41,074 nt of DNA from Microvirga calopogonii (GTDB taxonomy: Bacteria; Pseudomonadota; Alphaproteobacteria; Rhizobiales; Beijerinckiaceae). A program made the translations under genes and the position numbers. The DNA lies in NCBI RefSeq assembly GCF_003347665.1, contig NZ_QDGA01000043.1, positions 1 to 41,074 on the forward strand, in the 5' to 3' direction. The notes under the pieces are model-generated. The model saw nothing but the letters and a program-made list of their open reading frames with translations, had not been told where the DNA came from and ran no database searches. The number at the start of each line of letters is the position of its first letter. Position 1 is the first letter of the stretch. Positions 34,023 to 41,074 of the stretch are shown here, piece after piece.

Positions 34023-35357
34023 ATGGCTGCAAACGTCGGATCGGTTACGCGTCGTACATTTCTCGCAAGCACGGCGGCAGCTGCCGCATACGGCCTCGGC
34101 GGCGTTGCGCCGGCCTTCGCGGAGGTGAACTGGAAGAAATATGCCGGCACGAAGATTGGCGTGAACCTCGTGAAGAGCCCGCGAGGCGAGGTGCTGCAGA
34201 AATTCGAAAAGGAATTCACTGATCTGACCGGCATCCAGGTTTCATCCGAGCAGACGCCCGAGCAGCAGCAGCGGCAGAAGGCCGTCATCGAGCTGAACTC
34301 CGGAAGCCCGAGCTTCGACGTGGTGCATTTGAGCTATCATGTCCAGAAACGGCAGTTCGAGAAGGCCGGTTGGCTCGCCGACATCAGCGCCTTCATGAGA
34401 AACCCGGAGCTCACTGATCCGAGCCTGACCGAGAGCGACTTCTCCCAGGCTGGCTTGCTCTATGCGAAGAACCCGCAGGGCCAGATGCTGTCGCTGCCGT
34501 TCTCGGTCGATTACTGGATGATCTACTGGAACAAGGACCTGTTCGCCAAGAAGGGGCTCGCTTATCCGCAGACCTTCGAGGAGATGGTCGTGGCCGCCGA
34601 GGCCCTGACGGATGCCAAGGAGGGAACCTACGGCTTCGTGGCGCGCGGCCTGAAGAACGCGAACGTCCCCGTCTGGACGAGCTTCCTGCTCGGCTACGGC
34701 GTCGATCCGGTTGATGCCAGCGGCAAACTGATGACGGATTCGCCGGAAGCCATCGAGGCGGCGAAACTCTATCAACGCCTGCTGACGAAGACCGCGCCGC
34801 AGGGCGTATCCGGCTTCAACTGGTCGGAATGCCAATCGGCGTTCCTGCAGGGCAAGGTCGGCATGTGGCTGGACGGCGTCGGCTTCGCGCCTCCGCTGGA
34901 GGATCCGGAGAAGTCGCGGGTGGTCGGCAAGGTCGGCTACGGCGTCATGCCGAAAGGACCGAAGGCGCAGGCCTCTGCAACGTTCGGTGATGGCATCGGC
35001 GTGACCGCCGCGAGCAAGAACAAGGAAGCGGCCTATCTCTATTGTCAGTGGGCGGTCTCGAAGCTCATGGGTGCGCGCCTGTTGCAGGCGGGCGGCGGCG
35101 TGCCGTTCCGCCAGTCCATCCTCAACGATCCCGAAGCCCGCAAGGGCGTGAAGATGCCGCCGCAATGGATCGACGCGGTGGTGGAATCGGGCAAGATCAG
35201 CAAGCTCGGCCTGCCCGTCATCCAACCGGTGACGGAGTTCCGCGACATCATCGGCATCGGCCTGACCAATCTTCTCGGAGGAGGGGATCCGGCGGCTGAG
35301 ATGAAGAAGGCCACGGAGCAGTTCAAGCCTATCCTCGAGCGCAGCGAGAAGGCCTGA
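34023..35357 (+). CDS. ABC transporter extracellular solute-binding protein (family 1), Tat-exported
   Basis: 444 aa. The N-terminus carries a twin-arginine signal, SVTRRTFLAS (RR at 10-11), followed by an Ala-rich hydrophobic stretch ending APAFA. The mature part is a sugar-type binding protein: ELNSGSPSFDVVHLSYH, LPFSVDYWMIYWNKDLFAKKG, QGKVGMWLDG and FGDGIGVTAASKNKEAAY are typical. ATG 34023 is chosen because it directly begins the Tat signal and has GGAGG upstream; an upstream TTG would lie in the promoter. First gene of the plus-strand operon. Ligand probably a sugar, polyol or sugar acid. Confidence 0.9.
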   Translation: MAANVGSVTRRTFLASTAAAAAYGLGGVAPAFAEVNWKKYAGTKIGVNLVKSPRGEVLQKFEKEFTDLTGIQVSSEQTPEQQQRQKAVIELNSGSPSFDVVHLSYHVQKRQFEKAGWLADISAFMRNPELTDPSLTESDFSQAGLLYAKNPQGQMLSLPFSVDYWMIYWNKDLFAKKGLAYPQTFEEMVVAAEALTDAKEGTYGFVARGLKNANVPVWTSFLLGYGVDPVDASGKLMTDSPEAIEAAKLYQRLLTKTAPQGVSGFNWSECQSAFLQGKVGMWLDGVGFAPPLEDPEKSRVVGKVGYGVMPKGPKAQASATFGDGIGVTAASKNKEAAYLYCQWAVSKLMGARLLQAGGGVPFRQSILNDPEARKGVKMPPQWIDAVVESGKISKLGLPVIQPVTEFRDIIGIGLTNLLGGGDPAAEMKKATEQFKPILERSEKA

Positions 35358-35399
35358 CGATGGCCGCACGGGAACAGGTCGCGATGGTGGAGCGTATCC

Positions 35400-36338
35400 A
35401 TGACCACCATTGCTGAACGCCAGGTCGCGCCGGCCCCGGAGGCAGCGCCCGCTACGGGCGCTCGCCCACCGCGTTCATATTGGCCCTTCGTGGTTCCCGC
35501 CGTTGCGGTGGTGGGATCGGTGATCGTGTTCCCTTGGGCCTTCACGGTGTGGATGAGCCTGCAGGAATGGACGGTCGGCGGCGCCCGGCGCTTCACGGGC
35601 CTGTCGAACTACTTGCGCCTTGCATCCGACGAGCGGTTCCTGACTTCGGTCGGGCACACGCTCGTCTATACGTTCCTGGCCGTCGTCCTGCCGCTGATCT
35701 TCGGCACTCTGGCAGCTCTCATCTTCAACTCCCGCCTCCCATTCCGCGGCATCCTGCGCGGCATCTTCGTGATGCCCATGATGGCTACGCCCGTCGCGGT
35801 CGCCCTGGTGTGGACGATGATGTTCCACCCGCAACTCGGGGTGCTGAATTACCTGCTGTCTTTCGTCGGCATCGGCCCCCAGGCCTGGGTCTTCAACCCG
35901 TCGACCGTGATCCCCTCGCTGGTTCTCGTCGAGACCTGGCAATGGACGCCGCTCGTCATGCTGATCGTCCTGGGCGGTCTCGCGGCTATTCCGACGGAGC
36001 CTTATGAAAGCGCCGCCATCGATGGAGCGAATATCTGGCAGCGCTTCCGATACATCACGCTGCCGATGATCGCGCCGTTCCTGATGGTTGCGGTGATCAT
36101 CAGGACGATCGACGCGTTGAAGAGTTTCGATATCATCTACGCCATCACCCAGGGTGGCCCGGGTACCGCGTCGGAAACGATCAACCTCTATCTCTACAGC
36201 GTCGCCTTCGCTTATTACGACGTCGGTTACGGATCGGCGATCGCCGTCGTGTTCTTCGCCATCGTCATCGGCCTGTCCCTTCTCATGCTCCATCTTCGCC
36301 AGCGCACGAAGTGGATGGACCTTCAGGGGGGCGCATGA
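35400..36338 (+). CDS. ABC sugar transporter permease (MalF/UgpA type)
   Basis: 312 aa, six hydrophobic helices. A Pro/Ala-rich cytoplasmic N-terminus precedes the first helix (PFVVPAVAVVGSVIVFPWAF). The EAA loop reads EPYESAAIDGANIWQRFRYITLP, the site that contacts the ATPase. It lies 42 nt after the binding protein and overlaps the second permease by 4 nt. Confidence 0.92.
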   Translation: MTTIAERQVAPAPEAAPATGARPPRSYWPFVVPAVAVVGSVIVFPWAFTVWMSLQEWTVGGARRFTGLSNYLRLASDERFLTSVGHTLVYTFLAVVLPLIFGTLAALIFNSRLPFRGILRGIFVMPMMATPVAVALVWTMMFHPQLGVLNYLLSFVGIGPQAWVFNPSTVIPSLVLVETWQWTPLVMLIVLGGLAAIPTEPYESAAIDGANIWQRFRYITLPMIAPFLMVAVIIRTIDALKSFDIIYAITQGGPGTASETINLYLYSVAFAYYDVGYGSAIAVVFFAIVIGLSLLMLHLRQRTKWMDLQGGA

Positions 36339-37159
36339 ACATCCGCAAAGCCGCCGACAGACTTGGCCTTCTTTTCGTCGGTCTCGTGCTGGTTTCACCG
36401 GCCGTCCTGTTCTTCCTCTGGATGATTTCGCTTTCGCTGAAATTCGAGGTCGACAACGCCGCCTATCCGCCGATCCTGATCCCCGAACGCTTCGCCTGGA
36501 AGAACTATACGGGCGTGTTCGAGTCGAACCGCTTCGGCCTCTTCTTTCTCAATAGCCTGATCGTAACCGGGAGCGCGACCGGGCTCGCTCTTCTCATCGG
36601 CGTGCCGGCTGGCTATGGCATCGCCCGCATGAAGGCCACCAAGGCCGCCGTCGTCGTGCTCATCGCCCGCATGACGCCCGGCCTGTCCTATCTGATCCCG
36701 CTCTTTCTGCTCTTTCAATGGCTGGGGCTGATGGGCACGCTGCTGCCGCAGATCATCGCTCACCTCGTGATCACGGTTCCGATCGTCATCTGGATCATGA
36801 TCGGCTATTTCGAGACGACGCCGCTCGAGCTGGAGGAGGCGGCCGTCATCGACGGAGCGAACCGCTGGGACGTCTTTCGGCACATCGCCCTACCGATCGC
36901 GAAACCCGGCATCACGGTCGCCTTTATTCTCGCCGTCATCTTCTCCTGGAACAACTTCGTCTTCGGCGTCGTGCTGGCGGGCCGAGAAACGCGGACCCTG
37001 CCGGTCGCGGTCTACAACATGCTCTCCTTCGAGCAGCTGAGCTGGGGGCCTCTGGCCGCGGCCGCCCTGATCGTGACCCTTCCCGTCCTCATTCTGACCA
37101 TCGTCGCCCAGCGACAGATCGTGGCCGGTTTGACGGCCGGCGCCGTCAAAGGCAGTTGA
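36335..37159 (+). CDS. ABC sugar transporter permease (MalG/UgpE type)
   Basis: 274 aa, six helices, with the EAA loop ELEEAAVIDGANRWDVFRHI before the penultimate helix. ATG 36335 overlaps the previous stop (ATGA). The next gene is an unrelated cytochrome, so this operon has no ATPase; a shared MsmK/UgpC-type ATPase elsewhere in the genome is likely needed. Confidence 0.92.
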   Translation: MNIRKAADRLGLLFVGLVLVSPAVLFFLWMISLSLKFEVDNAAYPPILIPERFAWKNYTGVFESNRFGLFFLNSLIVTGSATGLALLIGVPAGYGIARMKATKAAVVVLIARMTPGLSYLIPLFLLFQWLGLMGTLLPQIIAHLVITVPIVIWIMIGYFETTPLELEEAAVIDGANRWDVFRHIALPIAKPGITVAFILAVIFSWNNFVFGVVLAGRETRTLPVAVYNMLSFEQLSWGPLAAAALIVTLPVLILTIVAQRQIVAGLTAGAVKGS

Positions 37160-37308
37160 GGAGCAGCCGAATTCCCGGGTAATCGCGTCGCGAGAGGGGT
37201 GGGCGGTTTTGATGCAGCGCATCGTTGCGGAAATAGCGAGATGTTAACATCCCGACGTCTCGGCACGGTGCTGCCGGAATCCGGAATCCGTACGGAAGGA
37301 TGGCATTG

Positions 37309-37815
37309 ATGCCGCGCTATTCGAAGACCCTCATTATGCTCCATTGGGCCATGGCCCTTCTGATCCTGGGCGCCTGGCTGACGTCCGAGGGAGGGCGGCA
37401 GGTCCGCCTCAACCCACCGCTGCTGCATTTCTCGCTGGGGCTTTCGGTGCTCCTGCTCGTGCTGCCGCGGCTGGCCGCCCGCTGGTGGGGTAGCCAGCCG
37501 CGGATCGAGGACCCGCAGGGCCCATGGCTCAATTTCGCGGCGAAGATCGGCCATGCGGTGCTGTACCTGTTCATGATCGGTCTGCCGCTCACGGGCTGGT
37601 ACGCCGCCTCGCGCATGGGCGTCCCGGTCTCGTTCTTCGGTCTGTCCCTGCCTGCCATTGCGGCCACCGTACAGGGAGCACCCGGACCCATCGCGGAAAT
37701 CCATGAGACTGGCGGTACCGTCATCCTCGTCCTGGCCGGCCTGCATTCCGTGATGGCCCTATGGCACCAGTTCGTGCTTCGGGACGGAACGATGCAGCGC
37801 ATGAACCCTGTCTAG
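37309..37815 (+). CDS. Cytochrome b561-type membrane protein
   Basis: 168 aa, four membrane helices. It begins MPRYSKTLIMLHWAMALLIL, the usual start of bacterial b561/YodB-type cytochromes. Histidines in LHW, LLHFSLGL, KIGHAVLY and GLHSVMALWHQF are likely ligands for two b hemes. These proteins move electrons between quinol and acceptors such as superoxide or oxygen. ATG 37309 has GGAAGG 8 nt upstream; ATG 37300 is the alternative. The stop codon TAG lies inside the start of repeat copy A. Confidence 0.9.
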   Translation: MPRYSKTLIMLHWAMALLILGAWLTSEGGRQVRLNPPLLHFSLGLSVLLLVLPRLAARWWGSQPRIEDPQGPWLNFAAKIGHAVLYLFMIGLPLTGWYAASRMGVPVSFFGLSLPAIAATVQGAPGPIAEIHETGGTVILVLAGLHSVMALWHQFVLRDGTMQRMNPV

Positions 37816-37866
37816 AGCATAGGACCCAAAGGTGGACTTGCACTTTTCGGATCACTTCCGATGCTC
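37811..37866 (+). repeat. Palindromic intergenic repeat, copy A
   Basis: It begins TCTAGAGCATAGG and ends CCGATGCTC. GAGCAT (37815-37820) and ATGCTC (37861-37866) are inverted, and the interior is imperfectly self-complementary. It matches copy C in reverse orientation (shared TCTAGAGCAT, GGAC, TTGCACTTT/ATGCACTTT, CGG and TTCCG blocks). Its first bases include the stop codon of the cytochrome gene. Confidence 0.7.
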
Positions 37867-38204
37867 CACTCTTTGAAGAGCGCATCGTTGGAGGCGGACC
37901 CGTTCGGAGATTCACAGGCAGGGCCCAAGTGGTCAAATCCGAGGCGCCATGATGCGCCTCCGCGCTGCGCTCCTATCGAGGATTGATGGCTGGGCCAGAT
38001 GCCCGGCGTGCCCATGAGGCCGGTCAGAATGACGGAGCAAGCCGCTCGATGCGACGCAATCGCACAATCCTGTTCGTCAAAAGTGCCAAGCATTTGTCTC
38101 AAAGGATCAAGCAGGCCCGCAGGAGGAGGATCAAAGTAGAATAATCGTGACGTCTGTCTCGGCCTCGCACTTGAGGTGACCCAAGCGCGAAAGGGAGGTT
38201 GGCA
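37867..38204. other. Intergenic region without a recognised gene
   Basis: About 340 nt. It contains a 7-bp inverted repeat, GAGGCGC (37941-37947) with GCGCCTC (37954-37960), and at the end a ribosome binding site GGGAGG for the next gene. A long open frame runs across it on the minus strand but has no recognisable family and continues antisense through the Gly-rich gene, so I do not call it. Confidence 0.5.
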
Positions 38205-38915
38205 ATGAACAGGGTTTTCTTGGCGATCGGCGCGCTGGCTTTCAGCGCTCTTCTCATTCCTAGCGCGGCCGAAGCGCAACGCGGCGGGCATGGCGGGTTC
38301 GGCGGCGGCGGATTTGGCGGCGGTGGCATGCGGATGGGCGGATTTGGCGGTGCAGGAGGATTTCGGGGTGGGAGCTTCGGCGGCGGAGGGCCAAGGATGT
38401 TCATTCCTCCCGGCGGAGCCGGCGGCTTTCGTGCGGGTGGCTTCCGTGGAGGAGGGGTAGGGCCCCTCACGACAGGATCGATCGCGGTGGCCCGGCCTGG
38501 CCGGAGTGATTTCGGTATGGCTGGGATCGGGCGGCCCGGCCTTGGATATGGTGTCCGGGGCCCCTATTACCGCGGTGTTGCCGGAGCCTACGGGCCCTAT
38601 AATCGGGGCTATTATGGCCGCTATCCCTACTACGGCCGTTACGGCTACGGCTACGGGCGATATCCCTACTACGGCTATTACCGTGGGTATCCCTATTACG
38701 GCGGAGCCTTGGCAGCTGGATTGGCCCTCGGTGCCTTGAGCTATCCCTATTACGATTACGGCTATTACGGCTACAATTACCCGTACTATGGCTATTATCC
38801 GAACTACTATCAGACCGTCGTCGCGTCCGGCCAGGATTGCTACTGGATTCGACGTCGCATCGTAGGCAGGAACGGGAATGTGTTCTTCCGCCGGGAACAG
38901 GTCTGCAATTACTGA
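38205..38915 (+). CDS. Exported Gly/Tyr-rich low-complexity protein
   Basis: 236 aa. A clear Sec signal peptide (about 24 residues ending AEA before QRGG) is followed by a Gly-rich block with FGGGG and GGFRGG units (about 27-90), a linker, then a Tyr/Gly block with RYPYYGRYGYGYG-type repeats (about 125-205). The C-terminus is different: CYWIRRRIVGRNGNVFFRRE with two cysteines (CYW and the final VCNY). It is probably periplasmic or surface-associated; the function is unknown. ATG 38205 has GGGAGG 7 nt upstream. Confidence 0.8.
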   Translation: MNRVFLAIGALAFSALLIPSAAEAQRGGHGGFGGGGFGGGGMRMGGFGGAGGFRGGSFGGGGPRMFIPPGGAGGFRAGGFRGGGVGPLTTGSIAVARPGRSDFGMAGIGRPGLGYGVRGPYYRGVAGAYGPYNRGYYGRYPYYGRYGYGYGRYPYYGYYRGYPYYGGALAAGLALGALSYPYYDYGYYGYNYPYYGYYPNYYQTVVASGQDCYWIRRRIVGRNGNVFFRREQVCNY

Positions 38916-38921
38916 AATGCG

Positions 38922-38955
38922 CTGGCCGCGCCGACAGCCTTGCCGACGCGGCCGG
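38922..38955 (+). terminator. Possible terminator hairpin of the Gly/Tyr-rich gene
   Basis: GGCCGCG (38924-38930) pairs with CGCGGCC (38947-38953), extended by two flanking pairs, with a 16-nt loop just after the stop codon. Only a short ATCATCCTTT follows, so efficiency is uncertain. Confidence 0.45.
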
Positions 38956-39021
38956 ATCATCCTTTGAGAGCGGGTTCCATCTGCGCCCTGAGCATCGTAC
39001 GGAACCGGCTGACGATGTTAG

Positions 39022-39090
39022 GGCATCGAACGCAAAAGTGGGCACCGGTTTTGCGTGAAAAGATGCTTCAGGGAAAACCGGATCCGGTTT
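39022..39090 (+). repeat. Palindromic intergenic repeat, copy B, with adjoining 16-bp palindrome
   Basis: CGCAAAA (39030-39036) and TTTTGCG (39050-39056) are perfect inverted arms flanked by GCAT (39023-39026) and ATGC (39063-39066). It is followed by the perfect palindrome AAACCGGATCCGGTTT (39075-39090). It shares the GCATCG and AAAGTGG blocks with copies A and C but lacks the TCTAGA end. It lies between convergent genes and may act as a bidirectional transcript end. Confidence 0.65.
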
Positions 39091-39150
39091 CCCGCTCCAA
39101 TCGATTCTCTCGACAGGCCGCAAGCTTCGCCGCACGTCAGGGCAAAGACC

Positions 39151-39594
39151 TCAATAATACCGACGATAAGCGACTCTGGGCCCTAAGTAGCGTGGGCCAT
39201 AATAGCCCCGATATGCACCGTAGTACCGAGGCCCGTAATAGGCGGGCCGCGGGTAGAAGCGCGGTCCGTAATAGACCGGGCGTGGGTAATAATACGGCGC
39301 GTAATAGACGGGGCGGGGATAGGCATAGCCCGGCCAAGGGCCACCATAATAGCCATAGCCATAGGGTGGGTATGCATATCCGTAGCCGTAGGCTGGCGTC
39401 GCGGCCGCCGTGATCAGGCCTCCAAGGATGGCCCCCCCGACCAGCCCCGCCGCGACGGCACCGCCGCCCCAGCCATAATTGTACCCGCCGCGGTAATATC
39501 CCCAGCCTGGTCCACGCCAGTATTGCGCATTCGCTGCTTCGGCACTGCCGGTCACGATCAGCGCGGCGGTAGCGAGTGTTGCGATCTTTCGCAT
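39151..39594 (-). CDS. Exported Tyr/Gly/Pro-rich repeat protein
   Basis: 147 aa. Sec signal peptide MRKIATLATAALIVTGSAEAANA, then WGYYRGGYNYGWGGG, a small hydrophobic Gly/Ala segment (AVAAGLVGGAILGGLITAAA, possibly membrane-inserting), then repeats of the type YYxPRPVYY and FYPRPAYY to the end. ATG 39594 has GGAGG 7 nt upstream, which rules out the earlier in-frame start. It is convergent with the other Gly/Tyr-rich gene. Function unknown; envelope or matrix association is likely. Confidence 0.8.
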   Translation of the reverse strand: MRKIATLATAALIVTGSAEAANAQYWRGPGWGYYRGGYNYGWGGGAVAAGLVGGAILGGLITAAATPAYGYGYAYPPYGYGYYGGPWPGYAYPRPVYYAPYYYPRPVYYGPRFYPRPAYYGPRYYGAYRGYYGPRYLGPRVAYRRYY

Positions 39595-39690
39595 GACAAC
39601 CTCCGGAACCTCATCTGCCCGCCCCAACTCGGTTGCTGTCTCTTTTTCGCTTCATCCTGCGCACCCGCATGAAGCGCGTTCTTCGAGCGC

Positions 39691-39749
39691 TGAAAACACG
39701 GAACCGATCCCGAAAGTGCATGTCCGCTTTTCACGCCCGATGCTCTAGA
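39691..39749 (-). repeat. Palindromic intergenic repeat, copy C
   Basis: Read on the minus strand it begins TCTAGAGCATCGGGCG and continues GACATGCACTTTCGGGATCG to TTCCGTG. It is the reverse-oriented relative of copy A. Its TCTAGA (39744-39749) contains the TAG stop codon of the RTX gene. Confidence 0.7.
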
Positions 39750-40500
39750 CATTGATGATGTAGCGATAGTTCATGTCGGCCGCGCTGCCGGCGCCCGTCA
39801 GAATGACCCCGGTCTCGAACCGATTGTCGTTGTTGAGGTCCGAGAGCAGGTAGCCCGTATCCGTCTGAGGGTTGTACAGGAACACGTGGGCGATGCTCGC
39901 GCTGGTGAAGGTCGCCTCTGCCTGGGCTGCCGCATCGTCGATGGACGTCGCCGTCGTGGCGGCTTCCCGGTAGTTTGTGGAAGTTCCTGCGATCCTCATT
40001 CCGATCCAATCGGCGGTAGCGTTCCAATCGGTAATCGTGTCGGCGCTCGCGGTCGTGATGCCCGACGAGCCTTTCGTGAACACGAATGCGTCGCCTCCCG
40101 TGCCGCCGGTCAGCCGATCAAGGCCCGATCCACCCTCGAGAAGGTCGTCACCGGAACCTCCGGAGAGGGTATCCTGTCCCGAACCGCCATACAGGTTGTC
40201 GTCGTTGGCTCCACCGGACAAGCGGTCGTTCCCGCTCCCGCCGAAAAGAAAGTCGAAGCCGTCGCCGCCAATGAGCGTATCGTTGCCCGATTGCCCGTAG
40301 AGGTCGTCAGGACCACCTCCGCCGTTCAGGTAATCGTTGCCGCTGCCCCCGATAATGATGTCGTAGCCCCAGCCCCCGTAGATATTGTCGTTTCCGCCCA
40401 AACCATAAAGATCGTCATCGCAGCCGAAGCCGTAGATCACGTCATGGCCGGATGTTCCCTTGATCAGGTTGGGCCAGTCGTCTCCATAGAAGGTCGCCAT
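39745..40500 (-). CDS. RTX calcium-binding repeat protein
   Basis: 251 aa. Residues about 11-135 are roughly a dozen RTX nonapeptides (GGSGNDYLNG, GGSGNDRLSG, GGSGDDLLEG), which form a calcium-bound beta roll. The C-terminal part (136-251) has the DAFVFTKG...ADTITDWN signature that usually follows such rolls, then a tail ending NYRYIINV. Such proteins leave by type I secretion through a C-terminal signal. There is no enzymatic domain, so a binding or structural role is likely. ATG 40500 has GGAGG upstream. Confidence 0.9.
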   Translation of the reverse strand: MATFYGDDWPNLIKGTSGHDVIYGFGCDDDLYGLGGNDNIYGGWGYDIIIGGSGNDYLNGGGGPDDLYGQSGNDTLIGGDGFDFLFGGSGNDRLSGGANDDNLYGGSGQDTLSGGSGDDLLEGGSGLDRLTGGTGGDAFVFTKGSSGITTASADTITDWNATADWIGMRIAGTSTNYREAATTATSIDDAAAQAEATFTSASIAHVFLYNPQTDTGYLLSDLNNDNRFETGVILTGAGSAADMNYRYIINV

Positions 40501-40734
40501 GGATGCCTCCGCATCTGCCCTCTCGGAAACCGCAAACGTTCAAGGTCGTTGTCGGAGTTCATTTGTAAGCCATGAACAGAATTCCCCACTCCGTCGAGCG
40601 ATGCTTGATCGCACGGGACAGTTCGTTGACAGTTTGAGCCAGCCCTCCCGGGATTTGGAGAAGGGCAAGTCTAGTGTCTTTGTGCTGTCCTGCGGGGAGG
40701 TGAGGGGCCGGGCGGCATCTGTCTGAACGGCAGC

Positions 40735-40766
40735 AAGCCCCGGTGTCGTTTCGGGCGCGGGGGCTT
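40735..40766 (-). terminator. Possible terminator of the rRNA/tRNA transcript
   Basis: AAGCCCC (40735-40741) pairs with GGGGCTT (40760-40766) 17 nt downstream of the tRNA in its reading direction. There is no strong T run, so this is a weak call. The rest of 40501-40782 shows no gene; it should include the promoter of the RTX gene near 40500. Confidence 0.4.
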
Positions 40767-40782
40767 TGTGCTGGTGTGAGAT

Positions 40783-40859
<77 letters not shown>

Positions 40860-41035
40860 CCAAGGCGTGCGAGTCTGGCCGCGGCCAAACCCCAAGCTGT
40901 GGGCCTTGATCGCAGGCGATCAAGGCGAAGAGGGCATTGGCAAGCGCTTGCGGCTTACAAATGCAAACGCGGCGCTCGAAGAAGCGCCGCGAGAACATGG
41001 TTCATCGTATCAGAGGCGTGTGTGGCGTTGTCCTT
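40860..41035 (-). other. 5S-tRNA spacer with two strong inverted repeats
   Basis: GCCTTGATCGC (40903-40913) pairs perfectly with GCGATCAAGGC (40916-40926) around only 2 nt, and GCGGCGCT (40969-40976) with AGCGCCGC (40983-40990) around 6 nt. Both lie in the rRNA transcript between 5S and tRNA and are likely processing hairpins. No gene is seen. Confidence 0.6.
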
Positions 41036-41074
41036 GGCAGGTCCGGCAATGACCTACTCTCCCGGGTCTTGAGA
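41036..41074 (-). rRNA. 5S ribosomal RNA (3' end only; gene continues beyond the window)
   Basis: The minus-strand sequence GACCCGGGAGAGTAGGTC followed by ATTGCCGGACCTGCC matches the 3' part of bacterial 5S rRNA (loop D/E and closing helix). The exact 3' end is estimated. The rest of the gene, and presumably 23S and 16S, lies past 41074. Confidence 0.88.

Noticed and set aside
38560..38820. TACGGC/TATTAC direct repeats
   Set aside because: They are in-frame codons of a Tyr/Gly-rich protein, not a CRISPR or tandem non-coding array.
37812..38960. Long minus-strand open frame (382 codons)
   Set aside because: It runs antisense through the Gly/Tyr-rich gene, whose repetitive codons keep the opposite strand free of stops, and it shows no recognisable domain or ribosome binding site.

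Overview
The window looks like chromosomal DNA of a high-GC alphaproteobacterium in the order Hyphomicrobiales. Gene content, Tat-exported binding protein, chemosensory genes and short dispersed palindromes beginning TCTAGAGCAT suggest a Methylobacteriaceae-like genome (Microvirga or Methylobacterium type). That placement is my inference, because the window holds no full 16S gene. All calls come from reading the sequence; no database was searched.

Layout. (1) 1-1799: 3' part of a large secreted beta-helix/RTX protein, then a strong hairpin terminator. (2) 1900-7853, minus strand: a compact biosynthetic operon read Sfp-type phosphopantetheinyl transferase > thioesterase-like protein with an N-terminal TubC-type docking domain > single-module NRPS > acyl-CoA dehydrogenase. 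The NRPS adenylation domain is interrupted between motifs A8 and A9/A10 by about 335 residues resembling N-acetyl-sugar amidotransferases (PP-loop ATPases), and its specificity residues read almost exactly as the asparagine code. This is the best candidate for an undescribed system. (3) 8376-19955, plus strand: a chemosensory operon (soluble receptor with two signalling tips, triple-CheW, CheB, CheR, CheA, STAS-like protein, CheY, CheC) ending in a LOV-PAS hybrid histidine kinase. Many junctions overlap by 4 nt.

(4) 20022-31392: a divergent island for four-carbon acid sugars (threonate/erythronate type). The minus arm holds a GntR/FCD regulator, OtnC-like decarboxylase, OtnI-like isomerase, DUF1537 (OtnK-like) kinase, SAF-domain dehydrogenase and SBF-like transporter. 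The plus arm holds a PdxA2-like dehydrogenase, a TctCBA tripartite tricarboxylate-type transporter and a hydroxyacid dehydrogenase. Uptake by Tct, oxidation, isomerisation, phosphorylation and decarboxylation to dihydroxyacetone phosphate form a coherent route, and the kinase plus PdxA2 gives a second one. (5) 31385-37159: a second divergent sugar or sugar-acid locus with a PfkB kinase, GntR regulator and DHDPS-family aldolase on one strand and a Tat-exported ABC binding protein with two permeases on the other. No ATPase subunit is encoded here.

(6) 37309-40500: cytochrome b561, two Gly/Tyr-rich exported proteins and a small RTX protein, with three copies of a palindromic intergenic repeat, two of which supply the stop codon of the adjacent gene. 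(7) 40783-41074, minus strand: initiator tRNA-Met and the 3' end of 5S rRNA, the tail of an rRNA operon that continues beyond the window.
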